This document shows positions 32,897-42,104 of a stretch of DNA of 64,000 nucleotides, in pieces (within the stretch, counting starts at the first letter, position 1; every line of letters starts with the position of its first letter). Below the pieces are notes generated by a model. That model saw only the letters and a program-made list of their open reading frames with translations, had not been told where the DNA came from and did not search any database. Source of the DNA: Sediminibacterium ginsengisoli (GTDB taxonomy: Bacteria > Bacteroidota > Bacteroidia > Chitinophagales > Chitinophagaceae); the NCBI GenBank assembly GCA_945901845.1, contig CAMDLR010000003.1:1-64000 (forward strand), in the 5' to 3' direction. The position numbers and the translations under genes were made by a program.

Positions 32897-34150
32897 ATGA
32901 ATAAGAACCTACTCATAATTACCTTGTTTGTGGCCCTGTCACTTCAGTTAAAAGCCCAACAGGCCCCTGCTAGTTTTGATGTACTTGTTAAGGGTGGTCA
33001 TGTGATTGATCCTAAAAACGGCATTGATGCTATAATGGACATTGCCATCAAGGCTGGTAAAATATTTAAAGTTGGTAAAAACTTACCTGCATCTGAGGCT
33101 AAGCAAGTTGTGGATGCTACCGGCTTAAAAGTAGTACCAGGAATAATTGATATGCATGCGCACGTTTTTGCAGGCACGCAGCCGGATCATTATTTAAGTG
33201 ATGGATTAAGTGCACTTATGCCAGATGGATATACATTTAGAGTAGGTGTTACCACGGTGGTAGATTGTGGTGGCGCAGGCTGGAGAAACTTTGCAACCTT
33301 TAAAAAAAATGTAATTGATATTTCTCAAACGAGGGTGTTGTCTTTTTTAAATATTGTGGGAGAGGGCATGCGCGGTGGTAATTACGAGCAGGACATTGCA
33401 GATATGAATCCAAAATTTGCAGCAAGTGCCGCTAAGCAATACAAAGATTATGTAGTTGGCTTTAAGTTGGCGCATTTTAATGGCGCCGATTGGACGCCTA
33501 CAACGCGTGCAGTAGAAGCGGGTAACCTAGCTGAACTACCTGTTATCATTGATTTTGGCGGCTCTCAACCCAATTTATCAATTCAAGAATTATTTTTCAA
33601 ACACCTTCGCCCAGGTGATATTTATACCCATACCTATGCTGCATTAAATGGCGCTAGAGAAGAAATTGTTGACGCCAATAATACCTTAAAACCTTTTGTT
33701 TTAGAAGCGCAAAAAAGAGGCATCATATTTGATGTAGGTTATGGTGGTGCGAGTTTTAATTACACGCAAGCGATACCTGCATTAAAAGCTGGCTTGTTTC
33801 CAAATACCATTAGCACCGATTTACATACCGGTAGCATGAACAGTTCTATGAAAGATCAATTAAGTGTGATGTCTAAATTTATGAATTTAGGTATGCCTCT
33901 TTTTGAAGTGATTCGAGCAAGTACATGGAAACCTGCACAAGTGATTAATAGAACCAACCTTGGACATTTAACAGAAGGTGCAGAAGCAGATATCGCTATT
34001 TTAAATATCAGAAAAGGGAACTTTGGATTCTACGATAAAACAGGATACAAAGTAAATGGCACCGAAAAATTTGAATGCGAACTTACCATTAAAGGCGGGA
34101 AAGTGGTGTACGATTTAAATGGCTTGGCAAATCCTATTTACGTAAAGTAG
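32897..34150 (+). CDS. Exported amidohydrolase/deacetylase-family metallohydrolase
   Basis: This 417-residue protein has a signal peptide (to about residue 20) and a TIM-barrel amidohydrolase domain. VDATGLKVVPGIIDMHAHVFAG gives the HxH zinc motif at the end of strand 1. Later strands carry STDLHTGSMNSS, in which an Asp and His close the site. It resembles the EF_0837/AHA_3915 deacetylase family, often found next to SelA-like PLP genes. The likely reaction is removal of an N-acyl group from an amino acid or amino-sugar acid. It diverges from the lactonase-RidA operon and its last 17 bp overlap the convergent dehydrogenase gene. Confidence 0.75.
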   Translation: MNKNLLIITLFVALSLQLKAQQAPASFDVLVKGGHVIDPKNGIDAIMDIAIKAGKIFKVGKNLPASEAKQVVDATGLKVVPGIIDMHAHVFAGTQPDHYLSDGLSALMPDGYTFRVGVTTVVDCGGAGWRNFATFKKNVIDISQTRVLSFLNIVGEGMRGGNYEQDIADMNPKFAASAAKQYKDYVVGFKLAHFNGADWTPTTRAVEAGNLAELPVIIDFGGSQPNLSIQELFFKHLRPGDIYTHTYAALNGAREEIVDANNTLKPFVLEAQKRGIIFDVGYGGASFNYTQAIPALKAGLFPNTISTDLHTGSMNSSMKDQLSVMSKFMNLGMPLFEVIRASTWKPAQVINRTNLGHLTEGAEADIAILNIRKGNFGFYDKTGYKVNGTEKFECELTIKGGKVVYDLNGLANPIYVK

Positions 34151-35921
34151 CTGGTCCATTTAATTTGGCTTCGGCCTCTTTTTGCAACTGCATTTCTTTT
34201 CTTTTTATAAGGCGAAGTCGCTGGCGTACAATGGTTACAGAGGTTTTAGATACGGAGTCTGCGTTATTGCCAAAATTTTGTCTGATATACGTAAGTATAC
34301 TTGCAATATCTCTATCCGGTAGTTGCGAAAATTTAGGCATCGCTCCATGAAATGGTTGACCATTAATTTTAATAGGTCCTTCAAGTCCTTTTAACATTAC
34401 GCCAATGAGGGTATCCTTGTTTCCATTCACCCAATCTGTTTTTGCAATCGTTGGAAACCTAATACCATCCCCTTGTCCATTTTGTTGATGACAAACACGG
34501 CAGTTTATTTGATAGAGTTTTTCGCCACCTAGCACTACTTTATCTTTTTCTAAATTATCTTTTACAATGTCTGGATTTTTTATATTGGTTTTGTTTTCTC
34601 TAGCTTTCATTTTTGCTAGATTTTTTTCAGAAAAACTTTCTTTATTTCCTTTATATTGAATTTTCCAAATCTTCCCTTTTTTAGAATCGGAAATATATAG
34701 CGAGCCATCTGGCCCTTGCGCAAGTCCCATAGGGCGGTGCTTACTATCACTAGTATTTACAAGTGTATCTTTTCCAGTGAAGCCATCGGCAAATACTTCC
34801 CACTTTTGTGGTTTGCCATTTACAAATGGAACAAAAGCTACAATATAACCTGCCTGCGGATAAGGTGCACGAATGGTTGATCCGTGAAAGGCAATAAAAG
34901 CGCCATTTTTATAACGCGCAGGGAACTGATCGCCGGTATAAAAAAGTAAATCGTTGGGTGCATAGTGACCCGGAAAACCTACAATCGGTGTTTCAATATT
35001 TTTATCTGTGTTTTCGAGTGTGCCATCGCCACCATACTCTGGGTTCACCATTACCTTACCCTTCATTTGATCAAAGTAATAATAAGGCCAACCTGCATTA
35101 GCACCCGGCTTTAATTTATAAAATGCTTCGGAAGGTAAAACAGCGCTCTGCCATTCGTTATAAAATTGAGGCCAGCTGCTAGAAAGTCCATCTCTACCGT
35201 GACCTACACAATACAAAGTATTATCCTGTGTATTCCATGTCATAGCAACGAGGCTTCTTAATCCTGTTGCTACTTTAATACCATCGGTGGTTCTAAATTG
35301 ATTGACTTTATTTTCATCAAACATCCAGACGCCTGCATTAGAATCTAAAATAGGGCAGGGCTTCATACCTGGTGAGCCAGGTAATCTATTTTCTTCTTGG
35401 CAAGCATCGGAAGGTGCGCCAAAAGGAACAAAAATATGACCCTTGCCATCAAATGCAAGTGGCTTACCATCGTGCTCGCGTGGTTGTCCGCTATCAATTA
35501 CAATAAACTCTGCCTTGCTGGATGGCACCATTTCACCCTTCTTTAATTTATAACGGTACACCAGCATTTCTGAACTGGTATAGAGGTATCCATTATGAAT
35601 GCGCATGCCAGTGGCGTAAGCACCTTCACTTGCGAGGGGTCCAAAATTTTTAATGATATCGGCACGACCATCATTGTTTTCGTCTCTTAAAACATAGTTC
35701 ATGCCGCCTTCGATAGACTTATTGGCTTTTACATAAATATCGCCATTATCATTTACTGCCAAATGCCTAGCCCTGCCAGGTAAACTATCTACCACCACAG
35801 CGGCTTCAAAGCCATCAGGCAAATATAGTTCACCATTTTTTTCACGCAGGCAACTGGTGCAAACCATTGCAATCAGGCATATAGCCATGAAATAGCGGGG
35901 CTGTAACCTTGTAAACGGCAT
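34134..35921 (-). CDS. Glucose/sorbosone dehydrogenase-like lipoprotein with C-terminal cytochrome c
   Basis: The 595-residue protein has a lipobox-like leader (MVCTSCLRE, Cys24). Residues about 30-430 form a six-bladed propeller of the PQQ-dependent glucose/sorbosone dehydrogenase type, with LPDGFEAAVVVDSLPGR at the start and repeated Asp/Asn turns. A linker rich in Lys and Asp leads to a cytochrome c domain with CRVCH at 474-478 and a candidate axial Met528. PQQ use is expected from the family but cannot be read directly. The electron path would be PQQ to haem c, then a terminal oxidase. A dehydrogenase that oxidises aldoses to lactones would fit the adjacent lactonase. Confidence 0.7.
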   Translation of the reverse strand: MPFTRLQPRYFMAICLIAMVCTSCLREKNGELYLPDGFEAAVVVDSLPGRARHLAVNDNGDIYVKANKSIEGGMNYVLRDENNDGRADIIKNFGPLASEGAYATGMRIHNGYLYTSSEMLVYRYKLKKGEMVPSSKAEFIVIDSGQPREHDGKPLAFDGKGHIFVPFGAPSDACQEENRLPGSPGMKPCPILDSNAGVWMFDENKVNQFRTTDGIKVATGLRSLVAMTWNTQDNTLYCVGHGRDGLSSSWPQFYNEWQSAVLPSEAFYKLKPGANAGWPYYYFDQMKGKVMVNPEYGGDGTLENTDKNIETPIVGFPGHYAPNDLLFYTGDQFPARYKNGAFIAFHGSTIRAPYPQAGYIVAFVPFVNGKPQKWEVFADGFTGKDTLVNTSDSKHRPMGLAQGPDGSLYISDSKKGKIWKIQYKGNKESFSEKNLAKMKARENKTNIKNPDIVKDNLEKDKVVLGGEKLYQINCRVCHQQNGQGDGIRFPTIAKTDWVNGNKDTLIGVMLKGLEGPIKINGQPFHGAMPKFSQLPDRDIASILTYIRQNFGNNADSVSKTSVTIVRQRLRLIKRKEMQLQKEAEAKLNGPATLRK

Positions 35922-35974
35922 ACTTTTGTTTTTTTAAATATACTATTTTTCAATAAAAAGTATGCCGTTTATGG

Positions 35975-36565
35975 TTAAAAATTATATCCAATTGATAAAC
36001 TAATGACGTTGTTTTTCCAGCTAACTGCACTAGGTGCGATATCTGTTAAGCTCACTAAACTGTTAGCGCTCACAAAAATGCCAGATTTTGTTTGGTAGCC
36101 TACTAAAAAATTGATTCCAAGATCTGCTCTTGTAAAATTCTTGGCACTCCCAAATTCAAAATCATAATTTTCGGTAGGGTCGTCACTTGCATCCAGTTTT
36201 CCTGACAGGTTATAGCCAAGGTTTAAACCCGTTCCAGCAAATAAACCTTTTTTACTAGTAACAACAACATTTAATGGGATGTCAATGGCTGTAAATTTAT
36301 ATTTGTCGCCATGTCCATCATGCGCCACATTCACGCCTTTTATTCCAAGGTTCAAGCCTGTTTGAAATGAAAACTTTTTATTCAAGGGAACATTTACAAC
36401 AGATCCAATATGAAACCCAGATAGTGTTTGTCCATCTGCGGTAATTTCTGCTTCATTTGATTTTACACTAGCAGCATTGTAACCTGCTTTTAAACCAAAA
36501 CTAACTTGTGCAAATGTTGCACTAGAAATCAAAATGCTCAATAGAAATATAATACGCTTTTTCAT
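35975..36565 (-). CDS. Outer-membrane beta-barrel protein
   Basis: The 196-residue protein has a signal peptide (to about residue 19), then SFGLKAGYNAASVKSN and repeated amphipathic strands ending in GYNF with a terminal aromatic. This is the PF13568-type OmpW/porin-like barrel that is common in Bacteroidota. It is too small for a solute-specific porin call. It follows the lipoprotein gene by 11 bp, so may share its transcript with the TonB receptor. Confidence 0.75.
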   Translation of the reverse strand: MKKRIIFLLSILISSATFAQVSFGLKAGYNAASVKSNEAEITADGQTLSGFHIGSVVNVPLNKKFSFQTGLNLGIKGVNVAHDGHGDKYKFTAIDIPLNVVVTSKKGLFAGTGLNLGYNLSGKLDASDDPTENYDFEFGSAKNFTRADLGINFLVGYQTKSGIFVSANSLVSLTDIAPSAVSWKNNVISLSIGYNF

Positions 36566-36576
36566 GTTTTTGTTTT

Positions 36577-37125
36577 TTACTTAATTACGATTGGTAAGTT
36601 TAATTGAATGTCACTATGACCTACGTTTGGTCCATCATTAGGCCCTTTTAAAGCCGTTTTGTGCATGAGTTTAAATAATAAACTGCCAGTACCTGCATTT
36701 GCTGTTTGCCAAGTACTTAAAAATCCAATAGGGTATCCGCTTTTATCCTTGTCTGTTTTTTGAATCGTTACAGATACGCCTGAAGGAATAAAATAAAATT
36801 CGTGTGAAGTAGCTTGCATTAAAACAGTGGCACTTACTTCTTTAACAACGCCGCTCGAAATATTGTAAATTTTTACAGTTAGACTATACTGTTTGTTGTT
36901 GTTCAATTTTATGGTGTCAATACGGGAAGGAGGATTGCCTCCATCGCCATCCGGATCTTCCATAATAAAGCTTGTAGTAGCACCACCCGTTTCTGCAAAT
37001 ACGAGTTCTATTTTATTAATGGCTTCATGCTCATTTTCGTCATTGGGGTTGCTTACATTTTTTAAGCAGCCTGCCAAGAGGATTATCAACGCGGCGCATA
37101 TGGCACCTAGTTTTATTTGTTTCAT
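36577..37125 (-). CDS. Lipoprotein accompanying a TonB-dependent receptor
   Basis: The 182-residue protein has a lipobox (LLAGCLKN, Cys20). The mature part holds EDPDGDGGNPPSRIDTIKL, an Asp/Asn-rich turn, and a beta-rich remainder with a closing HSDIQLNLPIVIK. I recall similar lipoproteins beside TonB receptors in Bacteroidota, but their role is not known to me. The start overlaps the stop of the TonB receptor gene by 4 bp, so they are translationally coupled. A surface ligand-binding role is likely. Confidence 0.55.
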   Translation of the reverse strand: MKQIKLGAICAALIILLAGCLKNVSNPNDENEHEAINKIELVFAETGGATTSFIMEDPDGDGGNPPSRIDTIKLNNNKQYSLTVKIYNISSGVVKEVSATVLMQATSHEFYFIPSGVSVTIQKTDKDKSGYPIGFLSTWQTANAGTGSLLFKLMHKTALKGPNDGPNVGHSDIQLNLPIVIK

Positions 37126-39422
37126 AATTTTAATTTAATTCGGAGGTTAATAGATCTACCTGGTTCGTCATTGAAATACCTAAACCTATTCATATAGTCT
37201 CGATAGGTTTGGTTGAGTAAATTGACAACCGTTAACCCTACACTGATTTGCTTTTTTCCAATCGCTACATCACTGCTAAAATCTAGGTTTAGAAGGCTGT
37301 ATGCATTAGGTGGCGGAATGTAATCGGCAATACTTACGGGAATTCTAGTTTGCTGCATGATGTGCATATAACGCAGTTCAATAGCAGCGTTTTGTAGTAC
37401 TTTATTGGCAAAAGAATACGTGATATCACCTTCAATTCTATTGGAAGGCATTTGAATGATCCATTCTTTGGTATCACTATTTTTTGCCCATAAAAGTGCC
37501 GTTTTTGCACCTGCCATAAAAGAGCGGTTTAGTGTTTTGTGCACACTAAAATCGATCCCTCTTAAAACAGCGTTGCTTTGGACATACCTGAAAGTTGGAT
37601 AGGCGCCTCTTAATGTTAAAGTGGCCGGAACGGATGGTATTAGGTTAATAAAATCAGTAATGATATTATTGTATACACTAAGGTCAAACTGCCAGCTACT
37701 ATCGGTTTGATATTTTAACTGCGTAGAAATATTAAACGCTTTTTCACTTTTAAGATTTTGGTTACCAATTTCAAAACTTGATGTTCCGTGGTGTAATCCG
37801 TTTACATAAAGTTCATTTACTTGTGGTGCCCTCCACGCGTATGCGCCATTAATAAGCCATTTAAAATTCGGCGTTATTTTATAGGTAGCACCCAGGGTTC
37901 CAGAAGCATTGCCCCATGTTCTGTTGGCAGCTGTAATACTATCCGATTTATTACGGTAGGTTCTTAAGTGTCTGTAATCAAATCTTGCACCTGCGTCAAA
38001 CATCCAATTGTTTACGTTGTAATTATGAATGCTATATACAGCAATGTTTTGTGTGCGAAAATTTGGAACAAAAAAACGGCTACCTGCCCAAACATTTTCT
38101 TGCAGCATAGCTACTAGACCTATGTTGCTACTTATTTTTTTAGTAGGTCCGCTTTCAAAATTAACATCAGCCATGGTGGTTGAAATATCTAAATCCAATT
38201 CTGGTCTATTAGAGAGCATTGCCCTGTCAAACTCTTTTCTTAGGTTTTTTTGATAAGATACTAAAAGATTGAGTTTATTGTTATTGGGCAAATAAATTTG
38301 TGATTTAGATTTTACCGTATAGTGTTGTACATTTTGTTTTGGCCTTCCAATAGCATAACTAAAAGCATCAATATTTTGAGTTGGTTTGCTAGCTGTAATC
38401 GCGTTTTGTAAATCACTTAAATTACCTACATGCGATCCAATAAAAATACCCAGATCTGTATTAAAACTACTTACAAATAACTCGGTGTTGTATTTTTCTT
38501 TTCTAAGTCCTACAGCGCCCGAATAATTAAACTCTTGTAATCCTGTGTTATGGAGCCAGTAGTTAGGCGTTCTCGCATTGCCGCCTTTTTTATAGGTAGC
38601 TTGAATACGGTAGCTTAATTCAGGAAATTTAAGGGGTGATGATTCAATCATCCCGTTCACAACATATTGTCTGTTGTTAGAAAAATAACCGGAATTAAAT
38701 TCGGCATTTGTTTGGGCTTGTTTGGGCAATGCTTTTGGTTCAATTAATACGGCGCCTGCTATTGCATCATTGCCATATTTTAAAGCGCCTGCTCCTTTTA
38801 TAATCGTAAATTTTTCGGCTATAAAAGGGTCGATTTCAGGTGCATGATCGCTGCCCCATTGTTGACTCTCCAGCCGCACACCATTATTAATAAGCAGTAC
38901 CCGCTGGCTATGAAGTCCATGTATGACGGGCTTAAATATGGTGCTACCTGTTTGTAAAACAGTAACGCCATTGGCGCGGCTCAATATTTCACCTAAACTT
39001 TGCCCTCTAGTGGCGTCCACAATTTTGCTACTTAAAACTTCTTTTATAGAATTTACATTGAGGTCTCTTTTGGCGTTTACAATCACATTTTCAAGTTCAT
39101 TAATGGCGTGTGGCAATTTAAAATTTTGAATGATATTTTGCTGTATTGTAAATTTGTATTTGATACTATCACAGCTCATGTGGTTAACGACAATCGTATA
39201 ACTGCCTTTACACAAATTATAAAAATGGTAATGACCTTCTATGTCTGTAATAAATTTGATACCTAACTCTTTAATCTCAACCACCGCTTTTTCAAGTGGC
39301 GCGTTGTTAGATGCATCCATAACAACACCTGAAAGCACCAAATTACATTTTTGGGCATTCGCTTGAAATATTGTTAGGCATGTCATTATGCACAATGACA
39401 CAATACATTTTATACAATTCAA
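37122..39422 (-). CDS. TonB-dependent outer-membrane receptor
   Basis: The 766-residue protein has a signal peptide (to about 23), a CarboxypepD-regulatory-like N-terminal domain (about 28-110: LSGVVMDASNNAPLEKAVVEIKE), a plug domain (about 115-225: SLGEILSRANGVTV, then QQWGSDHAPEIDPF and GAGALKYGNDAIAGAV) and a C-terminal barrel ending in LRIKLKL. It imports a ligand using TonB energy. Size and lack of a SusD gene suggest a metal chelate or small molecule rather than a glycan. It lies 51 bp after the small His/Cys protein gene and overlaps the lipoprotein gene. Confidence 0.9.
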   Translation of the reverse strand: MNCIKCIVSLCIMTCLTIFQANAQKCNLVLSGVVMDASNNAPLEKAVVEIKELGIKFITDIEGHYHFYNLCKGSYTIVVNHMSCDSIKYKFTIQQNIIQNFKLPHAINELENVIVNAKRDLNVNSIKEVLSSKIVDATRGQSLGEILSRANGVTVLQTGSTIFKPVIHGLHSQRVLLINNGVRLESQQWGSDHAPEIDPFIAEKFTIIKGAGALKYGNDAIAGAVLIEPKALPKQAQTNAEFNSGYFSNNRQYVVNGMIESSPLKFPELSYRIQATYKKGGNARTPNYWLHNTGLQEFNYSGAVGLRKEKYNTELFVSSFNTDLGIFIGSHVGNLSDLQNAITASKPTQNIDAFSYAIGRPKQNVQHYTVKSKSQIYLPNNNKLNLLVSYQKNLRKEFDRAMLSNRPELDLDISTTMADVNFESGPTKKISSNIGLVAMLQENVWAGSRFFVPNFRTQNIAVYSIHNYNVNNWMFDAGARFDYRHLRTYRNKSDSITAANRTWGNASGTLGATYKITPNFKWLINGAYAWRAPQVNELYVNGLHHGTSSFEIGNQNLKSEKAFNISTQLKYQTDSSWQFDLSVYNNIITDFINLIPSVPATLTLRGAYPTFRYVQSNAVLRGIDFSVHKTLNRSFMAGAKTALLWAKNSDTKEWIIQMPSNRIEGDITYSFANKVLQNAAIELRYMHIMQQTRIPVSIADYIPPPNAYSLLNLDFSSDVAIGKKQISVGLTVVNLLNQTYRDYMNRFRYFNDEPGRSINLRIKLKL

Positions 39423-39473
39423 AATAATAAATTGAGTACTTAAAAAAGAAAATTTAAAAATTGCTAGTATGAA

Positions 39474-39815
39474 TTAGCAATGAGGTGGGCCACGGGAATC
39501 TTTTGAAAGCGGAAAGGTGTGATTCTCCGTTTCATTGTAAAAATTATTTTGAGCTCTCGCTACTAATTGTGTTGGAATGACAATGCTAAAATTGTAATTG
39601 ACAAATGGCGTCGTAGCAACCTGAAAATCAAATGTGCAATGGAGTTGGGAATTTTCAACCTGCTCGATAGGCGCCTTAATGTGAACGTCACATTTTGTAG
39701 GATCTATGTGTGGCGCTACAAAATCGTGAATGGTTTTTTGCGGCGTAATGCTAAACGCAAAAACAACCAGCATAGCTAGGGCTAAAAGTTGTTTTATGGT
39801 TTGTTGAGGTCGCAT
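39474..39815 (-). CDS. Small exported His/Cys-containing protein upstream of a TonB receptor
   Basis: I use the ATG at 39815 (MRPQQTIK), which gives a clean signal peptide, instead of the longer in-frame start at 39887. The 113-residue product is exported. The mature part contains KTIHDFVAPHIDPTKCDVHI and QLHC, a set of His and Cys that could bind a metal, and ends RGPPHC. I recall such small proteins next to metal-related TonB receptors. It is 51 bp upstream of the receptor gene. The ligand is inferred, not shown. Confidence 0.5.
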   Translation of the reverse strand: MRPQQTIKQLLALAMLVVFAFSITPQKTIHDFVAPHIDPTKCDVHIKAPIEQVENSQLHCTFDFQVATTPFVNYNFSIVIPTQLVARAQNNFYNETENHTFPLSKDSRGPPHC

Positions 39816-39939
39816 TTTATAAAGGTACTCATTTTTGTGACCCATTTTTTTAAAAGCGGGCCAATTAAAACCTATAATTATTGTCAAATTACGTCCAAAA
39901 TGAGTAGTTTACCACACATTTTAGGCACAATTAACCCGA

Positions 39940-42096
39940 ATGATCAACAACACGAGTAAATGGCTTCTTTTTTTTGGACTGTCGCTGCTTTTTCTAGCTT
40001 GTGACGCTCCTGAATCCGCTTACCATTCTTGGTCTAAAACAGGGGGAGGTAGTGAGAATTTAAAATACTCCTCACTCAATCAAATAGACACTACTAATTA
40101 CGCAAAACTGGGGGTTGCATGGGTCTATTATTCAGAAAAAAATGACAGCACAAAATTTGGCCCAATGGAGTGTAATCCAATTGTGGTGGATGGTGTGATG
40201 TATGGGGTTTCTCCTAAACTAAAATTATTTGCTGTTAATGCGGCAACCGGAAAAGAATTATGGACATTTAATCCAGCCGACTCTGTAGCCAATAAAACAT
40301 GGCACCGCAGTAGTGTTAATATGAATAGGGGTGTTGCCTATTGGGCAAATGGAAATGATAAAAGAGTCATTTACACTGTTGGCCCTATTGTATTTTGTGT
40401 AAATGCGGTAACTGGTAATTTAGTAAAAAGTTTTGGCCAAGAAGGAGGTATTAATTTAGTGAATGGGTTGGGTAGAAATCCGGATAAACTTTTTGTAGCA
40501 CCAACATCACCTGTGATGGTGTACAAAAATTTATTTTTTGTTAGTGGATTGGTTGGTGATGAAACGCCCGGTCATATTAGAGCTTTTGATATAAAGTCAG
40601 GACAACAAAAGTGGATTTTTCATACCATACCTTATCCACAAGACAAAGGCTATGAAACATGGGATGATACTACGGCATACAAACATATGGGTTCTACTAA
40701 TAGTTGGGCAGGGTTTAGTTTAGATGAAAAAAGAGGAATTTTATTTGCTCCAACTGGAAATCCATCTAACGATTTTTACGGAGGAGATAGAACTGGTATG
40801 GGCTTGTATGGAAATTCATTGTTAGCAATCGATGCAGAAACAGGTAAGTTAAAATGGCATTTTCAAACGGTACATCATGATGTATGGGACATGGATTTGC
40901 CTGCACCCCCAGCACTTGTTACCGTAACCCATAACGGTAAACCAATTGATGCAGTAGCGCAAACCACAAAAACCGGCTTTCTTTTTTTGCTCAATCGAGA
41001 AACAGGTGAGCCATTATTTCCGGTTAAGGAAGTGCCAGTTAATACGGCTACAAGCCTAGAAAATGAAAAGTTATGGCCCACACAACCTATGCCGGAAATA
41101 CCTAAGCCGCTTGTACGCCAGTCTTTTGATAGTAATGATTTAAATAATTTAATTGATGTAAAAAGTTATGCCGCTATTAAAAATACTTTTTTAAAATATG
41201 GGCCAAGCAAAATATTTACACCTCCATCTACTAAGGGAACAATTGTGCTTCCAGGCTACGATGGTGGCGCCGAATGGGGAGGCCCAGCTTTTGATCCTGA
41301 AACCCAGCTACTTTATGTAAATACCAATGAAATGAGTTGGATTTTAGAAATGGTTGAAAATAAAAACAAGATCAAGCCACTACTAACCAATTATGATGCT
41401 GGTAAAGTTATTTACACTCAAAACTGTATGAACTGTCACGGTACTGAAATGGAAGGTGGCGGTAATTATCCTTCATTGATAGGTGCTGCAAAAATATATA
41501 ATACTCAGACATTTGTACAACTCGTAAAAAATGGAAGGCGGATGATGCCGGGTAATAATGTTTTAACAGATATAGAAAAAATTGCGCTGGCCTCTTATGT
41601 TTTAGATATAAAAACGGTACAGCAACAAAAATTTGCAGGGCTATTGTCAGCGTCATTGCCTCAACAAAAAACGACTTATGGATTAACGGGCTACAATAAA
41701 TTTTTAACACCAGAAGGATACCCAGCTATTTCTCCTCCATGGGGTTCATTAACGGCTATCGATTTAAAAACAGGGGCGCATGTTTGGAAGATTCCATTTG
41801 GTGAATTTGAAGCTTTTAAAGCAAAAGGGATTCAAGCAACAGGTCGAGAAAATTATGGGGGTCCTGCAGTAACAAAGGGAGGTCTTTTATTTATTGGCGC
41901 TTCTGCAGATGGGAAATTTAGAATCATTCACAAGAGAACCGGTAAAATACTTCGCGAAATTGATTTACCAGCGCCAGGTGTTGCAACGCCAAGTATTTAT
42001 GAAGCCAATGGAAAACAATATGTTGTTATTGCATGTGGTGGCTCTAAATGGGGTGGTAAATCGAGTGATGCTTATGTTGCATTTACTTTACAATAA
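39940..42096 (+). CDS. PQQ-dependent dehydrogenase lipoprotein with an internal cytochrome c domain
   Basis: The 718-residue protein has a lipobox (LFLACDAPE, Cys21). Residues about 30-480 and 590-718 form an eight-bladed quinoprotein propeller: ATGKELWTFNP and ETGKLKWHFQTVHHDVWDMD are the tryptophan-docking repeats, and the latter matches the membrane glucose dehydrogenase motif. Between them, residues about 485-575 are a cytochrome c domain with CMNCH at 496-500. This layout is known in PQQ-glucose/inositol dehydrogenase relatives. It would oxidise a sugar or alcohol in the periplasm and pass electrons through haem. The PQQ synthesis genes are not in the window. Confidence 0.82.
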   Translation: MINNTSKWLLFFGLSLLFLACDAPESAYHSWSKTGGGSENLKYSSLNQIDTTNYAKLGVAWVYYSEKNDSTKFGPMECNPIVVDGVMYGVSPKLKLFAVNAATGKELWTFNPADSVANKTWHRSSVNMNRGVAYWANGNDKRVIYTVGPIVFCVNAVTGNLVKSFGQEGGINLVNGLGRNPDKLFVAPTSPVMVYKNLFFVSGLVGDETPGHIRAFDIKSGQQKWIFHTIPYPQDKGYETWDDTTAYKHMGSTNSWAGFSLDEKRGILFAPTGNPSNDFYGGDRTGMGLYGNSLLAIDAETGKLKWHFQTVHHDVWDMDLPAPPALVTVTHNGKPIDAVAQTTKTGFLFLLNRETGEPLFPVKEVPVNTATSLENEKLWPTQPMPEIPKPLVRQSFDSNDLNNLIDVKSYAAIKNTFLKYGPSKIFTPPSTKGTIVLPGYDGGAEWGGPAFDPETQLLYVNTNEMSWILEMVENKNKIKPLLTNYDAGKVIYTQNCMNCHGTEMEGGGNYPSLIGAAKIYNTQTFVQLVKNGRRMMPGNNVLTDIEKIALASYVLDIKTVQQQKFAGLLSASLPQQKTTYGLTGYNKFLTPEGYPAISPPWGSLTAIDLKTGAHVWKIPFGEFEAFKAKGIQATGRENYGGPAVTKGGLLFIGASADGKFRIIHKRTGKILREIDLPAPGVATPSIYEANGKQYVVIACGGSKWGGKSSDAYVAFTLQ

Positions 42097-42104
42097 TTAA
42101 ATAA

